From Smithella sp. ME-1 (GTDB lineage Bacteria > Desulfobacterota > Syntrophia > Syntrophales > Smithellaceae): a DNA stretch of 5,402 bases. Below, piece after piece: positions 1 to 5,107 of this stretch (positions are counted from its first letter, which is position 1; the number at the start of each line of letters is the position of its first letter). The position numbers and the translations under genes were made by a program. The stretch spans positions 1 through 5,402 of the forward strand of contig AWGX01000714.1 in assembly GCA_000495415.1 (NCBI GenBank), given 5' to 3'. The notes beneath the pieces were generated by a model. The model had not been told where the DNA came from, did no database searches, and saw nothing but the letters and a program-made list of their open reading frames with translations.

Positions 1-24
1 TTCTCCCAGTATTTCGGAACAATT
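1..24 (+). repeat. Terminal inverted repeat, left copy
   Basis: Bases 1-24 (beginning TTCTCCCAGTATTTCGG) are the exact reverse complement of the last 24 bases. Here the repeat lies inside the CoA-binding gene and encodes NCSEILGE on the minus strand, a normal continuation of that family, so this copy looks native. Confidence 0.9.
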
Positions 25-222
25 TGGATTAACCGGAATGATCCTGTATCCTTTTTCCATCATATACAGGGCAACACTGTGACTGTCACGGGTAGGTGTG
101 TCGGAAAGTCCCACAATCGCGATGGTTCTGGCTTTTTTTAATAATAAGGCTACTTCTTCATCACGCGGTTCACCGTCATGAATAAAGCAAAGGGTGCTTT
201 CACTAATCGGTTTTTTTGTCAT
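1..222 (-). CDS. CoA-binding domain protein (YccU-like), N-terminal part, cut by the window edge
   Basis: The frame opens at an ATG (220-222) and runs without a stop to base 1, giving 74 residues of a protein usually about 130-145 long; the C-terminal half is missing. After a variable N-terminus, residues 33-38 (TIAIVG) begin a Rossmann fold, followed by the LSDTPTRDSHSVA loop and the strand IIPVNPN (61-67), then EILGE. This order is characteristic of the small stand-alone CoA-binding proteins (CoA_binding_2 family), related to the CoA/nucleotide-binding domain of succinyl-CoA synthetase alpha. Family members bind CoA or acyl-CoA in the cytoplasm, but their physiological role is poorly defined. 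There is no strong Shine-Dalgarno sequence before the ATG, so translation may be weak. A promoter-like pair lies just upstream (265-292). The gene lies 88 bp downstream of the SDR on the same strand and could also receive its transcript. Bases 1-24 are repeated inverted at the other end of the window. Confidence 0.85.
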   Translation of the reverse strand, partial: MTKKPISESTLCFIHDGEPRDEEVALLLKKARTIAIVGLSDTPTRDSHSVALYMMEKGYRIIPVNPNCSEILGE

Positions 223-264
223 GTTATATCAAAATATCCGATGAGATTTGTGTTCCGACTAGTG

Positions 265-292
265 TTTATAGCCTAACAGAGATAAATATCAA
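265..292 (-). promoter_or_regulatory. Putative sigma-70 promoter for the CoA-binding gene
   Basis: Read on the minus strand, TTGATA (287-292) and TATAAA (265-270) are separated by 16 bp. They match the TTGACA/TATAAT consensus at 5 of 6 bases each. The predicted transcription start would be near 258, giving a leader of about 36 nt before the ATG at 222. Seen by eye only. Confidence 0.45.
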
Positions 293-310
293 AGCCATTT
301 TTTATCAGGG

Positions 311-1105
311 TTAATGCAAGCCCAGCAGTAATCCGCCATCAATCAGAATTTCTGATCCTGTTACATAACTGGATGCATCGGAAGCCAGATAAAGCGCCGC
401 ACCGGCGATTTCATCGGGATTGCCCATACGACCGGAGGGCAGTGCTTTTTCTACAGCTTCCTTTATTTTTTGAGCGTCTTCGGGCGGCAGATGACTCCAG
501 TGTGAATTCATCATTTTGGTGCTAATCGGCCCGGGTGAGATCGTGTTTACCTGGATATTATAATGAATAAGTTCACTGGCAAACGCTTTTGTCATCATCA
601 TAATGCCGGCTTTAGAAATAGAATAAATGCTCAGGCCCGGTTCGGGGTTGTGGCCGTCAACCGAAGCGATATTGATAATTTTCCCGCCACCCTGCTTGAC
701 CATTACATTGGCCGCTGCCTGGCTGACGAAATAAGCGCCTTTCAGATTGATGTCCATCAATTTATCCCATAGCCGGTCATCACATTCCAGGACGGTACCC
801 ATCGCCGGGCTTGCTCCGGCATTGTTAACCAGAATATCAATTCGGCCGTACTTTTTCATTACAGTGTCGATCATTCTTTTTATTTCATCTGCTTTACCGA
901 GATGAGCTGGAAGTGGAAACGCTTCGCCACCAAAAGCTTTAATTTCTTCTGCCGTGGCTTCCAGATCCTGAGCTTTGCGGCTGGTAATGACTACTTTAGC
1001 GCCAGCTTTGGCGAAAGCAAACGCAATAGCCTGACCGATACCTCGGCCGCCTCCGGTGATTACAGCTACTTTTCCTTTTAGTGAAAATTGGGATACATCG
1101 AACAT
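311..1105 (-). CDS. Short-chain dehydrogenase/reductase, FabG-like, probably NADP(H)-dependent
   Basis: A complete 264-residue classical SDR. All family hallmarks are present: the cofactor glycine motif TGGGRGIG (17-24), NNAG (94-97), the structural Asn in DIN (N120), catalytic S148, the YSISK pair Y161/K165, and the PGPI segment (191-194) after the active site. R43 in TSRK, at the end of the second strand, favours NADPH over NADH. Such enzymes reduce a 3-oxoacyl-thioester or another ketone, or oxidise the alcohol, in the cytoplasm. The C-terminal GSEILIDGG is typical of FabG-like members, but sequence alone cannot separate fatty-acid FabG from catabolic 3-hydroxyacyl-CoA or alcohol dehydrogenases. 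The start is supported by AGGAG (1113-1117) 7 bp upstream. It lies 264 bp downstream of the AbfD-like gene on the same strand, so a shared role in acyl-CoA conversion is plausible but inferred. Length and motifs give no sign of damage. Confidence 0.95.
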   Translation of the reverse strand: MFDVSQFSLKGKVAVITGGGRGIGQAIAFAFAKAGAKVVITSRKAQDLEATAEEIKAFGGEAFPLPAHLGKADEIKRMIDTVMKKYGRIDILVNNAGASPAMGTVLECDDRLWDKLMDINLKGAYFVSQAAANVMVKQGGGKIINIASVDGHNPEPGLSIYSISKAGIMMMTKAFASELIHYNIQVNTISPGPISTKMMNSHWSHLPPEDAQKIKEAVEKALPSGRMGNPDEIAGAALYLASDASSYVTGSEILIDGGLLLGLH

Positions 1106-1135
1106 TTTAATTCTCCTGGAATATTTGAATTCAGA

Positions 1136-1141
1136 ATTATA
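1136..1141 (-). promoter_or_regulatory. Possible -10 element of the SDR gene
   Basis: On the minus strand a perfect TATAAT lies 31 bp before the SDR start codon, which would give a leader of about 24 nt. No good -35 hexamer is found 16-18 bp upstream. That zone falls inside the palindromic element at 1149-1249, so any promoter here would use part of that repeat or an activator. The gene may instead be read from the regulator/AbfD-like operon. Confidence 0.3.
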
Positions 1142-1148
1142 TACATTG

Positions 1149-1249
1149 TGTCATTCCGAAATCCCGATTGATCGGGGTGAGGAATCTTGTATTCCTCTTA
1201 TGCGAGAATCTTAACAGGATTTCTCGTTGCTTCGCAACTCGAAATGACA
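1149..1249. repeat. MITE/REP-like palindromic intergenic element, about 101 bp
   Basis: The ends are near-perfect inverted repeats: TGTCATTCCGA (1149-1159) against the reverse complement of TCGAAATGACA (1239-1249), 10 of 11 matching. Inner arms also pair imperfectly: GAGGAATCTTGT (1179-1190) against the complement of ACAGGATTTCTC (1214-1225). Two smaller hairpins sit inside, CCCGAT/ATCGGG (1163-1176) and GTTGC-TTC-GCAAC (1226-1238). There is no coding potential. The layout fits a small non-autonomous element or transcribed hairpin of the type scattered in many copies between genes of Desulfobacterota and other genomes; the family memory is general, and copy number cannot be seen here. It separates the AbfD-like gene from the SDR and could attenuate transcription between them. 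Confidence 0.7.
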
Positions 1250-1369
1250 ATTAAAACAAATTTTCAATGTATTGTTAATCTTACGGCTTCACAAATAAGC
1301 TGAAAGATAGTTTCATGTTAATATCTAACCTTTATTTTTGCCAGTAAAATTATTCCCTTTTAGCAGGGA

Positions 1370-2878
1370 TTATCTTTTCCCATCCCTTATTTTTTTTGCT
1401 AAAACTTCACTGTCTCCGCCGCTCATGCCGGCCAGATATTTCACCAGTTTTTTGCGGGATTCGATATCATATTGTGTGGTTATAGCTATCTGTTCCATAA
1501 CCGGTGAGCCGCCACCGTGGTAATTGCCGACGTTGGCGATGCCGCCCGTTGCCGAACAGAGTCCGTCTCCCAGAAATCTCCAGAAATTAGCCTGATCTTC
1601 CACCGGCATTTTCTGATTGCGTTTGGTGTACTTGAGAAGAAGTTCTCCCGTTTCGGGATTCTTAAAATCTTTCTCATGCGGGAAAGTAGCGACGACACCA
1701 CCGGCCAGATCGCAGATGATTTCCGCTTCGCGATACACCGCTTCGCCCGAAAGACAACGACCGACATTGCAGTAAATCGAGTGAGGAATATAGGAGCCGG
1801 GACCGAAAGGAACAGAACCAAGACCCGGAACATATAATTCCGGCTTGCCGAGATCGGACGCCGTGTAGCCTGCGGCATAACCCAATTCGATGGTCATGAT
1901 TATTTCAGCCAGTTTTTCCCGCACGTGGGACTCTTTATGGATATTGTTTACTTCGGCGGTAAGGGCTGCCGCTCCCAGGATAACATCGCCTATGGCCGGT
2001 TTACATCCGGAATAAGAATGCCTGTGGAACAGGGCAAAGAGAAGCGCGCACGCTCCGCCCATCAGATTTTCACCGGCAAGAAAAACCCGTTCCCAGGGAA
2101 TAAAACAATTATCAAAAATCAGATAAGAATCCGTATAGCCCGGGACAAATCCGCGTTTGTAAAATTCCCGCGGCCGGTAGTTGTGAATAGTGACGACCTG
2201 TTTCATCCCGTCCCAGTCGCCCGGTACGGCAAAAGCTACCGCATAGTCCTTATCATCAGAGCGCAACGCCCGTGTAGGCACTACCAGAACTTCATCGGCA
2301 ACGGAAGCTTCCGAGATATGTAACTTACAGCCTTCAACGATGATACCGTCCTTGCGCCGCTCTTTAATCCGCACATATGCCGACGGGTCAGGCTGCTCGG
2401 AGGGACGCAGCATCCGGTCGCCCTTGGTGTCGGTCTGGGCGCAGCAGCCGACAAGATCTTCCGTCTGAAAGCGGACAAGCCATTTCTTGAAATTTTCATG
2501 ATACTGCGTAGCACCGTTATTTAATTTATCCGCTTCGTAAGAGACGTTGTAAATGGCATTGGTCGCGTCTATGCCCATACAGCGCTGAATGCAGCCGCCG
2601 ACTTTCTGGCACAACATTCGGGTCATGTCCTGTTTGTTATGCAGATCCTGCTTGTTTTGATGAATATGAGTGAAACGGTTAATCCGTTCGCCCGTGAGAT
2701 GAGAAATCGCTGTACAAAGTTCCTGATTTTCCGGCTTGGCCGCTTCATCATAGGTGACGCCAATGGTATTGAGACAATCCATCTGTAACTCATCCGTCCG
2801 GTCGATTAATTGGCCGTCATAATAAATGTTACGCTTCATTTTTTTCAAACCGTTGATGTAATCGTCTTTTGTTCTCAT
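1370..2878 (-). CDS. 4-hydroxybutyryl-CoA dehydratase / vinylacetyl-CoA isomerase-like enzyme (AbfD/HpaB family)
   Basis: A complete 502-residue member of the 4-hydroxyphenylacetate 3-hydroxylase fold, of the anaerobic AbfD branch. AbfD of Clostridium aminobutyricum carries FAD and a [4Fe-4S] cluster and dehydrates 4-hydroxybutyryl-CoA to crotonyl-CoA by a ketyl-radical route. The four cluster ligands align: C96 and C100 (CIQRC, AbfD C99/C103), H285 and C292 (HRHSYSGCK, AbfD H292/C299). Active-site Y289 and K293 (Y296/K300) are also kept. HpaB monooxygenases lack these cysteines, so an oxygenase role is unlikely. However, positions matching AbfD T190, E257 and E455 are S189, D250 and G451, so the substrate or the reaction may differ. 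The start has AAGGAG (2886-2891) 7 bp upstream, and its ATG overlaps the stop of the TetR gene (ATGA), implying translational coupling. The exact substrate is not determined; a CoA-thioester is likely. The protein should be cytoplasmic and oxygen-sensitive. Confidence 0.9.
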   Translation of the reverse strand: MRTKDDYINGLKKMKRNIYYDGQLIDRTDELQMDCLNTIGVTYDEAAKPENQELCTAISHLTGERINRFTHIHQNKQDLHNKQDMTRMLCQKVGGCIQRCMGIDATNAIYNVSYEADKLNNGATQYHENFKKWLVRFQTEDLVGCCAQTDTKGDRMLRPSEQPDPSAYVRIKERRKDGIIVEGCKLHISEASVADEVLVVPTRALRSDDKDYAVAFAVPGDWDGMKQVVTIHNYRPREFYKRGFVPGYTDSYLIFDNCFIPWERVFLAGENLMGGACALLFALFHRHSYSGCKPAIGDVILGAAALTAEVNNIHKESHVREKLAEIIMTIELGYAAGYTASDLGKPELYVPGLGSVPFGPGSYIPHSIYCNVGRCLSGEAVYREAEIICDLAGGVVATFPHEKDFKNPETGELLLKYTKRNQKMPVEDQANFWRFLGDGLCSATGGIANVGNYHGGGSPVMEQIAITTQYDIESRKKLVKYLAGMSGGDSEVLAKKIRDGKR

Positions 2879-3567
2879 GATGATGCTCCTTCTTTCTTTT
2901 GAATAATCTTCCCTAATGCCTCGGCTTCCTCCAGTTTCAGATACAAAGTCGTGCCGGGAATTTCCTTTTTGGCTCTGATACCGTCAAAAACAATTTCGAT
3001 AAAAGGATCAAGCATATCGATAATGCTCGTTTTCCCTTTGGGCCGGCCCTGCATGTGCCAGTGAATAAATAAATGTTCTACGGTTCCCATCAACATGGAA
3101 CGTATTAAATAAGGATTGGCGTCTTTCCTGAAAGTACCGTCTGTGATTCCTTCTTTAATACAATCTAAAAGAGCGTGAGACGAACGGCGTATCGCGGCAT
3201 GGGCCGGTGTCTGACGGAATCGTTTGTTGGACATAAGCTGCAACAGAACCAAAGCGGAGTAATTAGGGTTGGATTGGTAAAGCTCAATGTAAAAAAGCAT
3301 GATCGCTCTTATCTTTCCCTCGACTCCCTTGATATAGGGAATGACTTTCGCTGAGGCTTCGAAAGTATCGTTGGATATTTTCTCGGGAATGGCAAAAAGA
3401 AGATCTTCTTTCGTGCCGAAATATTCATAAATGGTTGCGTCCGAAACCCCGGCTTCTTTACTGATTTCCGTTATCGTTGCGTTCTGAAATCCTTTCTCGG
3501 CGAATATCCGTAAAGCGGCATCCATAATACGGTCTTTTCTGCTCTTCGGTCTGCTTTTTTCGGTCAT
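2875..3567 (-). CDS. TetR/AcrR-family transcriptional regulator
   Basis: A complete 230-residue protein. Residues 12-60 form the TetR N-terminal DNA-binding domain: helix 1 with RIMDAALRIFAEKGF, then the helix-turn-helix TITEISKEAGVSDATIYEYF and the closing GTKEDLLFAI. The remaining helical part (about 70-210) resembles the ligand-binding domains of FadR/PsrA-like regulators that sense acyl-CoAs, which suits the downstream CoA enzyme; ligand identity is inference. The last 25 residues are charged. GGGAGG (3575-3580) stands 7 bp before the ATG. The stop codon overlaps the start of the AbfD-like gene by 4 bp, so the repressor and enzyme are made from one message. The upstream region holds a promoter overlapped by AGT/ACT palindromes, consistent with autorepression relieved by a pathway intermediate. 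Confidence 0.93.
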   Translation of the reverse strand: MTEKSRPKSRKDRIMDAALRIFAEKGFQNATITEISKEAGVSDATIYEYFGTKEDLLFAIPEKISNDTFEASAKVIPYIKGVEGKIRAIMLFYIELYQSNPNYSALVLLQLMSNKRFRQTPAHAAIRRSSHALLDCIKEGITDGTFRKDANPYLIRSMLMGTVEHLFIHWHMQGRPKGKTSIIDMLDPFIEIVFDGIRAKKEIPGTTLYLKLEEAEALGKIIQKKEGASS

Positions 3568-3580
3568 TTCATATCCTCCC

Positions 3581-3649
3581 GTAGTGTTAATTTAGACTAC
3601 ATCTTCATAGTCATACTGTCAATAATTATTTTATTTCATAGTCTGACTA
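3581..3649. promoter_or_regulatory. Candidate TetR operator region with three AGT/ACT palindromes
   Basis: Three symmetric sites lie in front of the TetR gene. Site 1 (3581-3600) is a 20-bp imperfect palindrome with perfect GTAGT/ACTAC arms and an AATT centre, 16 of 20 positions symmetric. Site 2 (3608-3618) is TAGTCATACTG, with AGT/ACT half-sites. Site 3 (3639-3649) is TAGTCTGACTA, a perfect 5-1-5 inverted repeat. Sites 2 and 3 are part of a direct repeat, TTCATAGTC at 3604-3612 and 3635-3643, 31 bp apart (about three helical turns). Sites 1 and 2 overlap the predicted promoter; site 3 lies upstream of the -35. Binding by the TetR protein is inferred from position and symmetry. Confidence 0.5.
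3594..3622 (-). promoter_or_regulatory. Putative promoter of the tetR-abfD-like operon
   Basis: On the minus strand a perfect TTGACA (3617-3622) is followed after 17 bp by TAGTCT (3594-3599), a weak -10 with 3 of 6 consensus bases. Transcription would start around 3587, leaving a leader of about 20 nt containing GGGAGG. The -35 abuts or overlaps the AGT/ACT palindrome at 3608-3618, and the -10 lies inside the palindrome at 3581-3600. This is the arrangement expected for a repressible promoter. Confidence 0.5.
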
Positions 3650-3752
3650 GGAAATAAAATAAGATTACAAAGTAATGCACGGTATAAATATTGATAATGA
3701 AAGCAAGTATTAAAAAATAAAACAATATTGATCGCTTTTGCTAATGGAGTAT

Positions 3753-3783
3753 TTGTTTTAAAAAAAATTAATTGTGTTATTAT
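3753..3783 (+). promoter_or_regulatory. Putative extended -10 promoter for the adhesin-E-like gene
   Basis: TATTAT (3778-3783) matches the -10 consensus at 5 of 6 bases and is preceded by TGT (3775-3777), making an extended -10 TGnTATTAT. The best -35-like hexamer, TTGTTT (3753-3758), is 19 bp upstream, too far for a strong pair, and the spacer is A-rich. The predicted start near 3790 would give a leader of about 50 nt that ends with the GGAGG ribosome-binding site (3829-3833). Confidence 0.4.
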
Positions 3784-3840
3784 GGTAAGCAACTCAATGG
3801 GAAAACGTAGTTTGGATATTAATATCGCGGAGGAAAGATA

Positions 3841-4368
3841 ATGAAAAAGATTTATTCCTTTATTTCTTTATCGTTTACGCTTCTTTTTTTACTTTTAAAT
3901 CCGGTTTATGTTTATCCGGAGGCGATGGAGCCGCAACAGGGTACGCAACCACTTGTTTTCATATCCGCAAAACCGGATAGTACAGTGTGGGAGTATTATT
4001 GGAAAAATCTTTACTACAATAAAAAAAACATTACCAGATCATCCAATATTGTATCGGTTTGGAGCTATCAAATAGTTTCCGATGCCGGTAAAAAAGAAAT
4101 GATTGATAATGTAAAAGAATTTTATAACCAGGCGGCATCCCTGAAATATCAAAACTATGACCACAATTTATATCTGGATGAAATCGATTGTAAGAAGAAA
4201 CTGACAAGGCTTAAGGAAATTAAACATTGTGACGATAAGGGGAATGTATTGAATAGTCATAAATTCAGCAACAATAAAGAGTGGAAAAGTATTCCACGCG
4301 AAACCATACTGGAAGTACTATACAATAAAGTTTGTGTAAAACCGGATAAACCATTAAAGAAAAAATAA
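3841..4368 (+). CDS. Secreted protein resembling the surface-adhesin E family
   Basis: A complete 175-residue protein. The N-terminus MKKIYSFISLSFTLLFLLL is a Sec signal peptide (Lys-rich start, hydrophobic core about 5-20), with cleavage plausible around residue 28 (VYPEA); no lipobox Cys is present, so it is predicted to be periplasmic or exported. The mature part starts with a conserved-looking WEYYWKNLYYNKKNI and the strand VSVWSYQIVSD, then an IDCKKKLTRLKEI segment, DDKGNVLNSH, EWKSIP and an LYNKVC end. This order of a Trp/Tyr start, VWxY strand, two Cys (about C118 and C166 by eye, possibly a disulfide; C130 is a third) and a W-x-I-P turn recalls the small Adhesin_E-like proteins common in Desulfobacterota and proteobacteria. 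Family assignment is from pattern memory and moderate; function is unknown. GGAGG (3829-3833) lies 7 bp before the ATG. The gene is divergent from the TetR operon and convergent with the CGGC gene, with no strong terminator between them. Confidence 0.8.
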   Translation: MKKIYSFISLSFTLLFLLLNPVYVYPEAMEPQQGTQPLVFISAKPDSTVWEYYWKNLYYNKKNITRSSNIVSVWSYQIVSDAGKKEMIDNVKEFYNQAASLKYQNYDHNLYLDEIDCKKKLTRLKEIKHCDDKGNVLNSHKFSNNKEWKSIPRETILEVLYNKVCVKPDKPLKKK

Positions 4369-4437
4369 TTTGTATTTTCATTCCTGGGCATGTTGCTTTG
4401 ATCAATGTAAAAGAAATTAGTCGTAATTTAATTTATT

Positions 4438-4752
4438 CTACTTGTTGTCCGTTTTAAAAGACTTTATTTTTCCGGTTACTATATCGGCCAGTTTTTCTTC
4501 CGGTATGCTGTCCTGATCAACGGAATTGCCGGCAATAATAATCCATTTCCGGGCAAGATTCTTAAAATCCGGTTTATCAGCGCAAGCTGTCAGGCAACCG
4601 CAAATCAAAATTCCTATGTCCCAATTATTAAAGGATTCATCTTTTGATAAACTGTATTCCGGCGAAAGTAGCTTTTCTATTTCCCGTGCCAGTTTTGTTC
4701 TATCAATAACAGGATTGCACCCACCGCAATATTTTATACCTATCAATTTCAT
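4438..4752 (-). CDS. Small cysteine-rich CGGC-type protein of unknown function
   Basis: A 104-residue protein starting MKLIGIKYCGGCNP. It has five cysteines in two clusters: C9-GG-C12 directly after the first beta strand, and C51-G-C53-LTA-C57-AD after the hydrophobic strand WDIGILI. This beta-CxxC ... beta-CxCxxxCAD layout recurs in short uncharacterised proteins of anaerobic Deltaproteobacteria and Clostridia and suggests metal or Fe-S binding, or thiol redox work. I know of no established function. The ATG at 4752 is chosen because relatives begin MKIG-like just before the first strand; a longer frame from a TTG at 4830 exists, but its extra residues look non-coding and cover an operator-like repeat. 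The ribosome-binding site is weak (AGGAA, 4764-4768, 11 bp away). It is convergent with the adhesin-E-like gene. Confidence 0.8.
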   Translation of the reverse strand: MKLIGIKYCGGCNPVIDRTKLAREIEKLLSPEYSLSKDESFNNWDIGILICGCLTACADKPDFKNLARKWIIIAGNSVDQDSIPEEKLADIVTGKIKSFKTDNK

Positions 4753-4784
4753 ATTTTCATCAGTTCCTGAAATTTGTAATATGT

Positions 4785-4813
4785 AATCTAGGCTAAATAC
4801 AAGAAATGGGCAA
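4785..4813 (-). promoter_or_regulatory. Putative promoter of the CGGC gene
   Basis: On the minus strand TTGCCC (4808-4813) and TAGATT (4785-4790) are 17 bp apart, each matching the sigma-70 consensus at 4 of 6 bases. The predicted start near 4778 gives a leader of about 26 nt before the ATG at 4752. The -35 hexamer is one arm of the inverted repeat at 4807-4826, so a bound protein would occlude it. Confidence 0.35.
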
Positions 4814-4826
4814 GTGACATTGCCCA
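4807..4826. promoter_or_regulatory. Operator-like inverted repeat in front of the CGGC gene
   Basis: TGGGCAA and TTGCCCA are perfect 7-bp inverted arms separated by GTGACA. The repeat covers the -35 of the predicted CGGC promoter and has no U-run on either strand, so a protein-binding site is more likely than a terminator. The binding protein is not known. Confidence 0.4.
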
Positions 4827-4899
4827 GCAACGACCGCGCAATCTGGTATTTTCGATAGTAATTTCAAAATGTATTATTTAACTTTAATTAGTGCTCTGT

Positions 4900-4924
4900 C
4901 ACACGAAATAACTCGTGTGTTTTT
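4900..4924 (+). terminator. Terminator-like hairpin, plus orientation
   Basis: CACACGA (4900-4906) and TCGTGTG (4913-4919) form a perfect 7-bp stem with a 6-nt loop, followed by TTTTT (4920-4924). On the minus strand there is no U-run after the stem, so it would stop plus-strand transcription. The only plus-strand gene upstream ends about 530 bp away, past an antisense gene. It may guard against read-through, or be left from a lost gene. Confidence 0.45.
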
Positions 4925-5107
4925 CCCGGATATTCGCACATCCCCTGAGAATGGCAGGATAGGTTTGATTAAATGTACCTGTCTCTTTTTTTCTATATTT
5001 GATTCGTCTGCATTACGGTTTTTATCTTTACAAGACTATGGCTGATCTGAATTGGCCCGATAACCATGCCATTTATTGCTTCCACGCTTCATTCCCCAAC
5101 ATTTGTT

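Larger units (their letters stand above)
4753..5107. other. 355-bp stretch without a convincing gene
   Basis: Between the CGGC gene and the DUF1998 fragment nothing with recognisable coding character is found. It holds the CGGC promoter and inverted repeat (4785-4826), an AT-rich block (about 4855-4890), a hairpin with a T-run (4900-4924), and a minus-strand reading frame (4874-5092) that is in phase with the DUF1998 gene but interrupted by a TAG at 5036-5038. The stretch could be decayed coding sequence or the border of an acquired region; no transposase remnant is recognised in any frame. Confidence 0.5.

Noticed and set aside
1354..1369. Small hairpin TCCCT/AGGGA just after the AbfD-like gene as a terminator
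   Set aside because: The stem is only 5 bp and the following minus-strand sequence ATAATTTTA is not a proper U-tract; it is too weak to call.
1486..1878. Antisense and alternative-frame reading frames inside the AbfD-like gene (also around 1517-1837, 1925-2323, 2281-2514) and inside the SDR (563-772)
   Set aside because: They overlap a strongly supported gene, have compositionally odd products without motifs, and lack ribosome-binding sites.
1370..2878. Flavin monooxygenase (4-hydroxyphenylacetate 3-hydroxylase) function for the large enzyme
   Set aside because: The four [4Fe-4S] ligands and the HxxxYxxCK segment place it in the oxygen-sensitive AbfD branch, not among the oxygenases.
4526..4786. 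Plus-strand frame opposite the CGGC gene
   Set aside because: It is the complement of a gene with a convincing cysteine pattern; its own product shows no domain.
4753..4830. N-terminal extension of the CGGC protein from a TTG at 4830
   Set aside because: The extra 26 residues lack family character, lie over an inverted repeat and a promoter-like pair, and would hide the expected MKLIGIKYCGGC start.
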